64,000 bases of DNA from the NCBI GenBank assembly GCA_037954325.1, contig JBBMNZ010000001.1, forward strand, positions 10,235,758 through 10,299,757, read 5' to 3'. The DNA is from Fistularia commersonii (taxonomy: Eukaryota > Chordata > Actinopteri > Syngnathiformes > Fistulariidae). A program made the translations under genes and the position numbers. Under the pieces are notes generated by a model that ran no database searches, was not told the origin of the DNA, and worked only from the letters and a program-made list of their open reading frames with translations. Numbering within the stretch: the first letter of the stretch is position 1; the number at the start of each line of letters is the position of its first letter. This document shows positions 1 to 11,599 of the stretch, in pieces.

Positions 1-285
1 AGGGTGTAAACCAATTTTTTGTCAGATTTATCTTGATTGTCTCCACATATTCCCAATTTTTGTGCATGTGTTACCATATGCCACTTCCATGTTAGGGTCA
101 GTGTTACTTGTTTGTTTGTTTGCATGTTGACAACTGAGTTCTCCCAAAGTTATGTAATTGACTGTGATTTGAAAAATGTAAATATTTATTAACAATGAAT
201 TGTTGAAATGCCTTCTCACTTGATCCAATGAAATCAAATTAGACAATATTAGTAGACCAGATAAAATTTGATGTCTAACAAAAAT

Positions 286-590
286 CCATCCATCATCTGC
301 CAGTTATGCTGCACTCAGGGTTGTAAGGGGATGCTGGAGCCTCTCCCAGCTGTCATCAGGTGAGATATACCTGGTATACCCTGGACTGGTCGCCAGTCAG
401 TCGCAAGGCCACATATACAGATAGATTTCACTCACTCACTCAGGGCAATTTTCTCCAATTAACCTGGACTGTAAGACAGAACTGGAAGAAACCCACACAG
501 ACATACAAACTTGAGGGGATACACCCTCACAACACCTTTGTGTTGTGAGGCTGAAGCACTAACCACTGTGCCACCCACATCTATAATTTA
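286..590 (+). repeat. degenerate dispersed fish repeat
   Basis: It begins with CCATCCATCCATCATCTGCC, passes through CCTGGACTGGTCGCCAGTC and CAATTAACCTGGACTGT, and ends in CTAACCACTGTGCCACCCA. This is a very common interspersed repeat of ray-finned fish genomes, here with several gaps. The short ORF within it is not a gene. Confidence 0.5.
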
Positions 591-948
591 AAGGTATAGC
601 ATAGTTGTTTTTTTTACCACACCAGCCCTTGTTTGTTTATTTCTGATTCTGACAAGAAAATTTACTGAGGTGAACAACTGCCTTCACCACAGCAGATTTT
701 TTTCCTTTTTACTTTTACTTTTCCTTCTCCAAATCAGGCTATATTTTCATTTTAATAATCAAATCATCTGCTTTGTGTATGACCTACTGTAATGTGTGTC
801 CAGTCTCTCATTTATCCTCCATTACCCACTAGCCCAGCCAGTGAGACAGCAGCATAGGGCGAAATACATGTCAGACAGGTGAGAGAGAGAGGAATGAAAA
901 AGTCCAGGAAGCACTGTCAAAATAAGACAGAAAAAGCATGTGAGGCAG

Positions 949-977
949 TGTGTGTTTGTGTGTGTGTGTGTGTGTGG

Positions 978-1043
<66 letters not shown>

Positions 1044-1064
1044 TCGTGTGTGTGTGTATGTGTG
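949..1064. repeat. (TG)n microsatellite with GTGGTCG interruptions
   Basis: A long TG run is broken twice by the same TGGTCG variant, suggesting an internal duplication of an interrupted block. The ORF reading Cys-Val repeats through it is an artefact. Confidence 0.95.
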
Positions 1065-1077
1065 AGTGTTTTTATAT

Positions 1078-2077
1078 CAGTGGTGGGCCATCAGGGCCTG
1101 CAACTCCTTCTCTTCTGGCCTAAGAAATATCTGAATCAGACTGATTTTAATTATATTTTATCCATGAATCCATTAAATAATTCCAAATGGTTTGTCCGTT
1201 TCCTTTCATAGCCTTTTCCCTGGCTGTGCTGGTCCCACACATTCATTTTTCCATATTAAAGAATTTAACCAATTACATTTCAGCCATTTTTTGTTGCCTG
1301 GCAGGGTCAAAGTCAAAGAAATCTGCCTTGGAGGCCTGCAGAATCAGATTCACAGGCGTTCCAGCAAAAAATAAGTATCGATGAAACTTTTTCTTCAACC
1401 AATCAGATTTCAAGTTGCGACACCAAGGCCTTCAAGAAGGCTACAGTAACGCCAGCGTGTCACCTGCCCTTTGATTGGATCGTCAGAGAGTGTGCTATCC
1501 AGAGCTAGCGCACAAATAAAGCCCTGTCAATATAATAGATAATTTGTCAACCCATGACGGCAGAAAGAAGATGTGGTTGCAGATGTGGTTGCTATGGTTG
1601 CAGATGTGGTTGCAGATTTATTGTCAAAGACAGAAATATGACAGGGCAGACTCAACTTGTCACATTAACTTTGATGGTGATATAAAAGGACTTCTTGATG
1701 GAGCTGAAGTGCACGGATAGTCTATGCAACAGAGTAATTGAACTCTTTTTGAGAGTAAGAAATAATCTGAATTTTTGGTAAGTAAAATGTTTCTATTTTC
1801 CAAAATAATATTGCAATTTTATAAGGATATTATTGTTGCTTGTTCATGTGTGTCGCAGTTGGAGTTGCAGTAGAAGGTGGCTTGTGCACTCCGGGTTTGT
1901 TTCTTCAGCAACAGTGTGTATATGGCTAAACGACTTGCCTCTGCGATATCACGGCTCTTTATGCTGCATTTCTGCATGATAAGCTAGTTTTCATCGCCAT
2001 AAAACAATTATTTACGGGCTGATTGATAAATGGAGCACGACTGAAGGCCTCCGTGTGAAACGCACGGCCCACCACTG
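1078..2077. mobile_element. hAT-type DNA transposon derivative, non-autonomous
   Basis: The left end reads CAGTGGTGGGCCATCAGGGC and the right end, reverse-complemented, reads CAGTGGTGGGCCGTGCGTTT, so the outer 12 bases match exactly. Length is 1000 bp. A fragment near 1565-1650 (ADVVADLLSK, with a small GATGTGGTTGCA duplication) resembles the start of fish hAT transposases but soon hits a stop. The flanking 8-mers do not match, possibly because both ends abut simple repeats ((TG)n left, (TA)n right). Superfamily is inferred from the CAGTG terminus and the coding trace. Confidence 0.6.
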
Positions 2078-2083
2078 GCATCT

Positions 2084-2109
2084 ATACATATATATATATA
2101 TATATATAT
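2084..2109. repeat. (TA)n microsatellite
   Basis: A simple TA run follows directly on the right end of the hAT derivative. Confidence 0.9.
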
Positions 2110-3469
2110 GGAGCATGATCTGAAACAGATGTGCAGAAAGCCAAAGAGACAAAGACCAAGAAAAAAAAGTGATAAATACAAATAGAAGAGAAAGAAAGAC
2201 ACGTGAAACAAACTCCCAATATTCCCTCTGGACAATTTGCTTAGATCATCACTCTTGCTTCTGTCATTTCTTCTCCTCAAACAGAGCTCCCCAAACCCCT
2301 TCCCCCAGCCTCCTCCTGAGCTATCTTCATTTGTAATGCAGATTTAAGGATCGAGTGGGGGATGGGCACAGAAGAGGGGGGAGGTCGCTGCGGAGCAAGG
2401 AAGTTTGCGGAGGCTTTGGTGTTAAGTATGACCTGCCAGCCGTGCTGTGCCTCACCTGGTGGACTGCGTTGGTTTGGGGCACGGCATCCTGACAGTGAGT
2501 AACAGAGAGCATCTTGGTGTATCCCCCCAAGTTTGTATTCATGACTTAGACCTCACATATCAACATCCTTACCCAACATTAACATAATCGGTGGCAGACA
2601 TGCCCCTATTTCTCTACTCCACAACGATCTCACAGAACAAAGAGAGCACAACAGAGTAATAGGATGCTCAGTAAAATGGTCCGTCTGGACATAATGAGCT
2701 GAACATCACAGAGGTTGTGATGTTGCTCCCTGCGGTATACTAATACTATATCTGAAAAGGAAGAGATCATTTGTGAATCGCAATGCATTAATCTGTTTTA
2801 AAGCACAAAATCCAGCACTAAAATCTCAATTTGTCAACAGACTTTCATCTTGTGCACTCTATTCATAAACCTTCCATCCAAAAATTCAAAAACTCTTGGA
2901 AATGTGTTTTGCACGTTTTATTCAGATCCCATTCTTGAGGAATAGTTTGCTCAGATGTGGGCATGAGATATAAATGCTGATTAAGAGAGGGCTGATCTAT
3001 GACAGGTTGAGCAACCTGGACAATTTGTATTTGCATTCTACTTTCTAGCTATGGTGAACTCATAACCGTCTTGCTATTTTCTGACAATGATTATAGGTGA
3101 TTGAGTTGGAATTGATTGATTTAAAAAGGGAAAGAGAGAGTAGTAGAACCACAAGGGCGTGGACACCACAAGCATTTTATGTCATTAATAAGTGTAGTCC
3201 GTTTAACAAAAGAATTGTCACAGCCTGTTAATTTCTCATACATTCACTCCTCCTCAGCAACCAATACACGATCCAGGCAGATTTACACAAAAAAAGGTAT
3301 GCCAGTATCTCCTGTTGACAGGAATAAAAGGATAATCAGTAGCACTAGCAACATCTGAGGGATACAGAGGCAATTGGTTAATGAGACAGTGTGACTTCCT
3401 TTGTGAGAATGAGAATGCAGTTCTGAGACGGAGTGAGTGGGGTTACAGTAACGGGTTTGGGACTTGGAC
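2110..3469. other. intergenic, nothing recognised
   Basis: No conserved coding frame, RNA gene or element terminus is visible. The short ORFs here have no recognisable motif. Confidence 0.5.
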
Positions 3470-3620
3470 ATTACATTACATTACATTACATTACATTACA
3501 TTGCATTTCGCTTTTATCCAAAGCAACTTACAATAGAGGACTTAAGGACTGCAAATACACTTGCAAATACATGACGCACAGGACATCTGTTTTGGATCCC
3601 GTCTATTTGCAATGCAGTTT
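3470..3620. repeat. (TTACA)n plus fish LINE-tail-like sequence
   Basis: About seven ACATT units are followed by GCTTTTATCCAAAGCAACTT. This is the common fish motif 'cgcttttatccaaagcgacttacaa', found at the 3' tails of L2-type LINEs and related short elements. A reverse-orientation relative lies near 33480-33540. Confidence 0.55.
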
Positions 3621-5009
3621 ATTTAATCTACATATGTAGTCTCTTTGTGTGATGCATGTGTGTATACATACAGCACATACCTGTATTTTGGTTGTGGGCA
3701 GAGCAGAATGGTGTGATGCATGTATGAAAAGAGAAAAGTGACCACTGTCTGTTGATGCATCGTAGCCTCTTTTCTATCTACTGCAGGTAGACAATACCCT
3801 CAGGGACAGTAAATTGCAAATTGTGACATTGTTTGTACCCACAATGTCTGATTCTGTCCACACCAGTGGTTTATCATTATTTTAGAATCTGTCCCTTTTA
3901 ATTATTAAGGCAGGGCCATTCATATACACTGGCAATGTGTGTTTTGTAAACAGGACGCAGACATTGACTATGGCTGATTATTTGGTGCTGAAAATTTTAA
4001 AGGTGAGTGGTGCTGGTGAAAAGCAATCATAAGGTTTGATTTTAATGTATTTGTAGAGTTTTGTTTTGTACTTGCTCTTTTGATGTCATCTGGATCAAGA
4101 AATATCACAGTAGGCTAATATACAGTACTTATTTTACTCTTTATATTGCTTATCTTGCAAAACTGAATTGTGCTCTAGCCAAATGGGTTGTGTCTAATGC
4201 TGGTTGCCAATTGATCACCAAGCCAAATATACAGATACACAGCCAGTCACTATTCTATTCACACTTCAGGACAATTTTTTGACAATTTTGAATCTTTACA
4301 CAAAAAGACACCGGTTGTGATCAAAACCAGGAATTTTCTTGCTAACAGTTCCAATTGACTGTGTGTTAAAAATTTGACTGACATAGAGGGACCAAAGTAG
4401 AGTTAACTCTTGTCTGTGAGTGATAGTCCAATGATGTTGGTAATAAATGGTGAAACATGTGTCATCAATGATGAAAAAAAAAGCTTTATCCATTGTCATA
4501 CATTTTTATTTAAAATCTTATTTATCAGCATTTCCTAGTTTAATGTTGTTTGTAGTGTTCAAAGTATTCTTTTTGGGAATTTTATTGGAAATTGGAAAGC
4601 AGTTGCAAGTTGTCCTTCCTAATGGGCCGAGTGACCCTAATCTCCTCAAGGTAAGGTTGATCCTACATATTTGACAACCAACAGCTGAAATCTGTGAACA
4701 GCTTTATAGGATAGAAAATAGAATAGAATAGAACACCCTTCAGTGACATTATACTGAAAGAACAACAAGCTTGGATAGCTTCTCCTTTCAAAATGTTAGC
4801 TTTACTAATAACTAACATAAATAAGATAAAACCTTATAAGACAGTGCAATTTTACTCTAGACAAGACAGTGCAAATTTACTCTGTGTAGAAGACAATACA
4901 AACAGTGCAAGACAGTGCAAATTTTATGGAGACGGTCACGATAGAAATGTACAGGATGTATTGGCATGATTATGATGTAAAGGGTGAGAAATATTTTATA
5001 TTGTCAGAT
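3621..5009. other. intergenic with degenerate repeats
   Basis: Around 4178-4290 a strongly decayed relative of the 286-590 repeat can be seen (GATCACCAAGCC, then ACAGATACACAGCCAGTCAC, then CAGGACAATTTTTTG). A short (TAGAA)n run lies at 4706-4733. No gene is seen. Confidence 0.4.
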
Positions 5010-5730
5010 AGGTTGATGGCTAGAGGAAGGAAACTTAGTCACAGCAAGACTGAATATGTGTGTGAATGAGAGGAACTTGGATGGAACGGTGAGGCTACAG
5101 GAGTCGAGATCAAGAAGTTGGAGGATTTCAGGTACTTGGGGTCCACAGTCTAGAGCAACGGAGAGTGTGGAAAAGAGGTGAAGAGACGGGTTCAAGCAGG
5201 TTGGAATGGGTGGAGAGAAGTGTCAGTGGTACTATGCGATAGAAGACTATCAGCCAGAATGAAAGGAAAGGTGTACAAGACAGTGGTGAGACCAGCAATG
5301 CTGTATGGTCCAGAAACCGTTACAATGACAAAAAGACAGGAGGCAGAGCTCGAGGTCACAGAGATGAAAATGCTAAGGTTCTCTTTTGGAGTGACCAGGA
5401 TGGATAGGATCAGGAAACAGTCTATCAGAGGGACGGCTCATGTTAGATATTTTAGAGAGAAGGTCAGAGAAGCCAGACTGAGATGGTTCAGCCATGTACA
5501 AAGGAGGGATAGTGAATATATTGGTAGACGGATGCTGGAATTTGAGCTGCCAGGCAGGAGGTCTCATGGAAGACCAAAGATAAGATTTATGGATGTAGTG
5601 AGAGAGGATATGAAGGTAGTTGGTGTGAGAGCGGAGGATACAGAGATGGAGGTAGGGTAGGGTAAGATGGAGAAGGTTGATTCGCTGTGGTGACCCCTGA
5701 AGGGAAAAGCCGAAAGGAGAAGAGATAGGT
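5010..5730 (+). mobile_element. RTE-type LINE fragment, 3' end of ORF2
   Basis: The frame encodes the C-terminal region after the reverse transcriptase. Visible blocks include RRLSARMKGKVYKTVVRPAM, RLRWFSHVQRRDSEYIGRRM and RPKIRFMDVVREDMKVVGVR. The copy ends with the family tail CGCTGTGGTGACCCCTGAAG then GGAAAAGCCGAAAGGAGAAG. It is truncated at the 5' side and carries stops and a frameshift. The same family occurs at least six more times in this window. RTE clade is inferred from the protein. Confidence 0.85.
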
Positions 5731-5744
5731 TGATTGCTGAGTTA

Positions 5745-6835
5745 GTGCTAGAGGTCTTTGTATGTGAGAGTTCAGTGTGGGGTTGGCTCTTGGAGAAAAA
5801 CAGCTTTTCAGTCTTTTTGTACTTGTTTTGCTGCATCTTTAGCACTTGCCAGAGGGCAACAGGTCTATCATGGACATGGATGTGGACTTTCCTTGATCAC
5901 AGCTCTGCTGAGGCATCGACTGGTGTAGATGTCCATCAGGGAGGGGGAAGGGCAGCCAACAATCCTCTGTGTCGCTCTGATAGTCCTCTGAAGCCTCGTT
6001 CTTTCTGCCTTGTTGTAGCTTTCATACCATACTGTGGAAACACAGTATGTCAGCAGGCTTTCAGTGGATGAGTGGTAGAAGGCTGGCAGCAGGTCCCTTT
6101 CCAGATTGTTCTTTCCGAGGACTCTAAAGAAGGGTAGATGCTACTGAGCCTTCTTTAGGACACCCTGAGATGTTGTCTGTCAAGGAGAGGTCGTCGGAGA
6201 TCTGAATTCCAAAAACCTGAATGAGTGTACCTTTTCCACACACTTGCCATTGATGTAGAGGGGGTGGATTAGTTCTGCTCTTCCTGGAGTCTATGATAAT
6301 CTTTGTCTTTTTGGTGTTCAATGTCAGGCTGTTGTCTGTGCGCTAGTTCAATAGATCGTTGACCTCTTCTCTGTAGGCTGTATCATCTCTCTTAGAGATC
6401 GGTTTGACCACTGTGATATTGTCACCGTATTTGACTGGACTATGTTCCTGTGGGCCGTACTGCAGTTGTAGGTATAGAGACAGTACAGGTGGAGGCACAG
6501 CACACAGCCCTGTGGATAAGTCTCACAGTCTGAGGTATGTTAGTCAAAAACTCCTTGATCCATCTACATGTGTAAGGGGTAAGGCCCAGGGTGTCCAGTT
6601 TGGTGTTCAGAATGTCTGTTGTGATTGTGTTGAAGGCCAAGCTGTAGTTCCACGTAGAGCATCCTGGCATAGCCCTGCTGTTGTTGTTTATCTCAGCTCC
6701 TGTGTTATCATGAAACACCTCAAAATTTTCAGAGGTTATGTTGATTATTCACACTATTATAATTATGTTGCTGATCCTACACAGAGATGCACTCAAGGTT
6801 GTTCAAAGAGTTTCTTCCTTCAATAAACGAGCAGG
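5745..6835 (-). mobile_element. Rex1-type (CR1 group) LINE, truncated and broken
   Basis: Minus-strand frames show a reverse transcriptase: AFNTITTDILNTKLDTLGLT, TPYTCRWIKEFLTNIPQTVR, then the post-catalytic segment with TKKTKIIIDSRKSRTNPPPL, and the C-terminal region near 5860-6060. The catalytic YADD-like box reads YGDN, so the copy is inactive. Frameshifts split the domain into several frames. It lies directly next to the RTE tail at 5730. Confidence 0.82.
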
Positions 6836-6839
6836 CCAC

Positions 6840-7479
6840 ATGTGTTGCCAAAGTGCTCTGTTACTGTACAGTTGTGTTCGGGTCCAGTTGTGTTAGGGTC
6901 AGAAATGGACTAGCCAGAGGGATACATAAGATATGAGTTGGTGAAAATATTAATATCTACTAAACATTGATATAACACAGAAAAGCAGCAGCTATCACTG
7001 TTAAGGCAATTAAGGCAATGTTGATGTTTCAATTCGTAGCCACTTTTTCTTTTTCTCTTATGTTCGGCTTAAGCCTAACAACTTTCCCAGCTGCAGACTC
7101 AAATTTAAGGAGTCTTACTGGAGTCTTATTAAAGTCACAGTGAACTCCAGTTATCTCAATCGTTAAGTATAAGGTAGTCGTCTGAGCAGTCTTGGATCAG
7201 TCCTTGTCTTGGGTTTACAGCACGGTGAGGGTGGAAACTACTGCATATGCTTTTTATTTTGACTGGGCACTCATACCATATAAATCATGAATGATTTAGG
7301 AGTATGTGGAGAAAGCAAGAGAGGAGAATCTCATTGTATCTTCATCTGATCAAGCAACTTGGATCAATTTTACATATTGTTTGCATTTAGAAAGAAAAAG
7401 GAAAGTCCTGTATTGACACATACATATACATAGGCAAAATTTGATATCCGCATTTAACATGCATGTTTGAACCATGAGC
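6840..7479. other. intergenic, nothing recognised
   Basis: No element terminus or coding frame is recognised between the Rex1 copy and the next LINE. Confidence 0.4.
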
Positions 7480-8440
7480 TGAAGCCAGCTACTGAGCAGC
7501 ACCAGGGGAGCAGTTAAGGAGGGGTTCAGTATTTTGCTCCACAACACTTCGACAATTGAGGAGGAACAGGGACTCGAACCAGGAATGCTTAATACAAGGA
7601 CAATTTGGCTCAATCTTTAAAAATATCTGAATTACCAGATCACATGAAATGATTATTCTAATCTTCACAAAGTGGAAGGGGTCTTTGTAGAAGCGTGATC
7701 TTGTTTGCTCCTTCCTCCTGCGCTTCTTGCGGAGGTTTTCAGCTCTCCTCAGTGTTGTAAGCCCACTCTGAATTTCTTCCTGCAGCAGGTTTATTCCCTC
7801 CTTCTCCTCCTCTGTGGCTTTCCGCCATTGCTTCTTCAGCTGCCTCCTCTCCTTGACTAGGCGGTCTATTTCTGTTTGCCTTCTGGACTTGGTAGGCACT
7901 GCTGTGTTCGATCGCTTGCTTTCGACCACACCAAACCGTTCTGCTCCATAGGCATAGATCAGCCCGCCCATTCTCTCCAACTTCTTCATGGTGGTGCTTT
8001 TGATCCCCTCTAGGATGTTGCAGAGATCAGTGTTGATTTCCTTCTACAGCGACTTGTCGCAGGACTTTGGCCACTTGACTAATGGCCTTCGCCCCGGGAG
8101 TTTCTTCTCTGCTGATGGACGTGAGGTGTTGGATTCCGGTTCCTCTCTTACGCCTAGCTCTTCCTCCTCTGGGACAGGGGCATTGATGTTCTGCAGACTG
8201 TGGTGTGTGTCCTGCTGCTGGACTTCAGTCGACTGACTCGCCCTGCTTCTCAAAAAGTAGCTGTCGATGCGACATCCCTGTTGACCCTTCTTTAGGCACC
8301 CTTTCTTGCCCTGGTGTATCTTCAGGCCGAGGGTGGAGGTAACCTTTGTCCAACCACATACGCAGTTCTGGAGCCTGTGTCCTGCTGTAGCCTAGCGGAG
8401 CCTCTGGCATGCTGATCATCAAACTCGTAGTCTGTTCCGT
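7480..8440 (-). mobile_element. restriction-endonuclease-type LINE, N-terminal part of ORF
   Basis: Read from high to low coordinate, the minus strand encodes a proline/charged N-terminal part (SRTQAPELRMWLDKGYLHPR), then KKLPGRRPLVKWPKSCDKSL, then KLERMGGLIYAYGAERFGVV, then a Lys/Arg-rich coiled stretch (RRQLKKQWRKATEEEKEG; LRRAENLRKKRRRKEQTRSR) and RFYKDPFHFVK. In R2-like fish elements this region lies directly before the reverse transcriptase. The RT itself is missing: the frame decays after 7650. One in-frame stop lies near 8043. Confidence 0.7.
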
Positions 8441-8543
8441 TCCTGTGTCCGTTACCGTGTTATCTGCCGATGAGCCATCTTCCGCCCCGCTCTTGCAGGC
8501 TCAGGGGGTATTTTCTTCGTATTACTTTTCATAGCAAGTTATG

Positions 8544-8579
8544 GGTGGGACCCATACACCAGTTGTGCTGGGTCCCACC
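8544..8579. other. perfect 11-bp stem-loop at a LINE junction
   Basis: GGTGGGACCCA is followed by 14 bases and then TGGGTCCCACC, giving a perfect 11-bp stem. It lies between the C-terminal part of one LINE piece and the N-terminal part of the next, so it may be a structured untranslated region of that family. Confidence 0.7.
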
Positions 8580-10075
8580 AACCACGGGTAGCTAGCCCAT
8601 GATGGCCCCGTTGGGGTCTGTTCCCTCCTGTCAGCTGTCTTTCCATGCTGTCGCAAGGTCTTTCCCTTGCTGTCAGCTGCACTTTCACAGCAGTCACTGG
8701 TTAACCAGATGATCAGACCTGTTGTGTATGACTATGTGTTGGTATCCCTTGATGAAAGCATGCCTAAGGCACCAATGAGACTGTGGGGTTTCAAGTGAGC
8801 GATGGCCTCCTTCGGGTTGTCAAGTGAGCGCCCTCCTTCATGGATGTTTCGCTGATTGGCCCATGACATCTCCAGAGGGTTCAGCAGTAAATCCCAGCGT
8901 CCCAGGTTCACTCCCTAGATGCCATCAGCTCACCTGAAGGCCCACGTTGGATCTCTTCTCTTCAGCCACAGCCACTGGCTCCCATTTTCAGCAGCCCTGG
9001 AGAAGTCCTTGACTGCCTGTCTGTGGGCACGTCCTTTAACTCCCATCTCCCCGAGTAGCCTCAATGTTGACGTGGCTATGAAACCTCTGCAGCCTACTTC
9101 TACTGGACGAACCTTCGCTTTCCAGCCTTGTCGCTGAGCATCTGTGACCAGTTCAGCATATCTCAGCTTCTTCCGTTCATAGGCCTCCTCTGCACCCTCC
9201 CAGGGTACCGTGAGCTCTATGATGTAGACGAGCCTAAGAGACAATGACCACAGAACGAGGTCTGGTCGCAGGTTGGTGGATGCGATCTCAGTTGGGAAGC
9301 AAAGTTTCTTGTCCAGGTCCGCTAGCAGCTTCCAGTACCGTGCGCTGGCCAGTGGCCCAAGGTCAGTTCTCGTGGGGGGGAGGCTGGCTTGCCCCTCCCG
9401 CACGAATGGAGTTGTGTGCCAACGGGATGACGGGGGAGGAAGGGCGTTCACGCTCGTCCGGCGAGTTTCCAGCACCGCTGCAAGACATTTTAGTACCTGG
9501 TTGTGTCGCCGGGTATAACGGCCTTGGGAGAGGCTGGTCTTGCATCCCACTAGGATGTGCTTCAATGTTGCTGGGCTTGAGCATAGAGGGTATGCAGGGT
9601 CTTCGCCATACCACTGGTTTAGATTTGCAGGAGAAGGCAGGACATCAAAGGCTGCCCTGATGGTAAAGCTCGCCCTGAAGGCCTCCATCTCCCACAGATC
9701 TTTCCAGGAGATCTTCCGCTTCTCGACTCCCTCCCATGTCATCCACTGCCCTTGCTTTGCCTGTGACACAGCTTGTGCGCGCCTTCCTGCTTCCTCTTCC
9801 CGGCGAACTTCCTGGACCACCAGCTTGCGTCTTTGGGCTGGATTGGCCTTGCTCCAGGCTAGTGTACTGGCCCCGAGCCCAAGTCCACTCCTCCCCTCCT
9901 GAACCCGGCCCACGATGTCCCTGTGTCTGAGGGCTGCCTTTGCCTGTTCAGCTGCAGCCAGCGGGGTCCACTTCCTCCCAGTTGCCAGGATGGGGGGTGC
10001 TTGGGCTATGAATGGGTCGCTTGAACCAACAGCATCATCTCCAATCTGACTTTGGCACACTTGTACTCCTCTGCC
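8580..10075 (-). mobile_element. restriction-endonuclease-type LINE, C-terminal part and 3' region
   Basis: It contains the open frame at 8930-10060 and, below it, about 350 bases with no clear frame that fit a 3' untranslated region. The reverse transcriptase that should lie upstream is absent. A second, more decayed copy of the same region is on the plus strand at 38400-39490. Confidence 0.72.
8930..10060 (-). CDS. C-terminal zinc-knuckle and restriction-like endonuclease region of a LINE polyprotein
   Basis: This 376-residue open frame is not a host gene. A knuckle-like segment CSSPATLKHILVGC lies near residue 160; the expected first Cys of the usual CxxC reads Tyr (AYPLC). It is followed by SLSQGRYTRRHNQVLKCLAA. 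Downstream, RPDLVLWS, then VYIIELTVPWEGAEEAYERK, fits the PD-(D/E)xK-like nuclease of R2-type elements, with RPD and ELT in the right order. The segment KVRPVEVGCRGFIATSTLRL follows. The frame is open throughout, but it is only the C-terminal part of a much longer polyprotein and has no RT, so it is a fragment. The first Met is only the first in the open frame. Confidence 0.75.
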   Translation of the reverse strand: MCQSQIGDDAVGSSDPFIAQAPPILATGRKWTPLAAAEQAKAALRHRDIVGRVQEGRSGLGLGASTLAWSKANPAQRRKLVVQEVRREEEAGRRAQAVSQAKQGQWMTWEGVEKRKISWKDLWEMEAFRASFTIRAAFDVLPSPANLNQWYGEDPAYPLCSSPATLKHILVGCKTSLSQGRYTRRHNQVLKCLAAVLETRRTSVNALPPPSSRWHTTPFVREGQASLPPTRTDLGPLASARYWKLLADLDKKLCFPTEIASTNLRPDLVLWSLSLRLVYIIELTVPWEGAEEAYERKKLRYAELVTDAQRQGWKAKVRPVEVGCRGFIATSTLRLLGEMGVKGRAHRQAVKDFSRAAENGSQWLWLKRRDPTWAFR

Positions 10076-10129
10076 AGACTGGAAATGGGCAGGTGTAGCA
10101 TGTTACCCCCTAACCACTCCTACAGCCGA

Positions 10130-10364
10130 GTTTCTGCTCAGCAACCACTGGAGCCACATGTCGCTTGGCCTGCCAGTAGATGTCAGTTGCCTTTGGAGTC
10201 CACAGGCCAGAAGGCCTGATAGGACTCCTTCTCCCGCAGCGCTGGAGTCCACTAGCTATGGACCATGTGGCAGGGGAGAGGGAGATCTGGCCCTCACTGC
10301 TCTGGCTGCTGCCCCCGTGACCCGACTCTGGATAAGCGGGAGAAGATGGATGGATAGATGGATG
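10130..10364 (+). mobile_element. 3' end of a GATG-tailed LINE
   Basis: It shows the family ending GGCAGGGGAGAGGGAGATCTGG, then CTGCCCCCGTGACCCGACTC, then GGATAAGCGGGAGAAGATGG, with a short (GATG)n tail. A longer copy of the same family lies at 35470-36582. Only the last part of the ORF and the tail remain here. Confidence 0.65.
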
Positions 10365-10507
10365 TCACAGTATTTTTTGATATTATGTTGTGAAGGATAA
10401 GAAGATTCTAACATTAAATGACCTCCTAAATGACCAGAGTGATCACAAATTATTCATAAGCAGGGCTTAAGACGAATGTTTTTGCCTTAATTCTTCTCCT
10501 CAACTCC

Positions 10508-11330
10508 ATGCGTCTGTATACAGTATACCCTATTTTCCGCACCGTAAGGCGCACCAGATTATAAGGTGCACCTTCAATGAATGGCCTATTTTAAAAAAAA
10601 ATCATACATAAGGCACCCCGCATTATAAGGCGCATATAATAGAAGCTATAGTAGTGGCTGGGGTTGCATTATGCATCCACTAAATGGAGCTGCGCTAAAG
10701 GGAATGTCAACAAAACAGTCAGATAAGTCAGTCAAACTTTATTAATAGAATACAAACCAACGTTCTGACAACTGTTTACTCCCAAAACAAGTTAGTGCAT
10801 TCACAATAGGGTACCGTACGTACGGGTAGCTCTTATCGGTATTTGCGCTGCCTTTATTGAAAACAATGTATTTCTAATGACACAGTTCAAAGTGTTTCAT
10901 AAAACGAAAGCACTGAGAAGGACCGCCTCTATATTCATTGCTGATCATGTCACTAGCTAGTGCTGTTGCCTTCATTCAAATAGTGACTGCAGAGATGCTT
11001 CTACTTGCCGCTTTCTGTTCAACAACCCACTGTTTGAGTTTGTCCTCTCACTGTAGCCATCTCTTACCATTGATTTTTTTAATGTTGAATTCTCTCGCTG
11101 CAGCTCTATTCCCATGTTCTACTGCGTGACTGATCGCTATTAGAACGGAATTCCCCTTTACCGTTGTTACCACTGCTACTTCAGCGTCATGCGCACATAC
11201 ACACACAAATGGAAATGAAAATACATGCTTCGCGCAGTCATACATCCCAGCATGCACTGCGCGCTACTTCTTCTACGGGAGAAAATGGAGTCTGCAGCTG
11301 CTTCCTGTAGTTTCAAGACCATTTTTTTCT
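10508..11330 (-). mobile_element. pogo-like DNA transposon remnant
   Basis: The end near 10517 has the known fish terminus TTTTCCGCACCGTAAGGCGC followed by ACCAGATTATAAGGTGCACC. On the minus strand the start of a helix-turn-helix transposase can be read (ISHAVEHGNRAAAREFNI, then KLKQWVVEQKAASRSISAV). The DDE catalytic core is missing, so this is an internally deleted copy. The opposite terminus was not found. Confidence 0.62.
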
Positions 11331-11599
11331 GCCATAACAGACTTTAGCTTCATATGGAAAATCTGTTCGTAGAGAACAAGAAACCTATCCCCTTATATAC
11401 TATGGGCTGAACAAACAACTGAGCATACAATAACAATAATATTGTGTTTGCGCAATGGGAGAGGTCACCTTAGGGGGGCAATCTCTCACTTGACAAGCTT
11501 GACTCACCAGTTTCATAGGTAGAAGATAATATATCTAGCCTACTACGTCAATAAAACCCCATATATACCCACATATAACCCCATATATATCGGTAACAG

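Noticed and set aside
879..1211. ORF of 110 codons with long Cys-Val runs
   Set aside because: It is only a translation of the (TG)n microsatellite.
9244..9930. Several plus-strand ORFs of 64-138 codons
   Set aside because: They are antisense shadows of the restriction-endonuclease LINE frame at 8930-10060.
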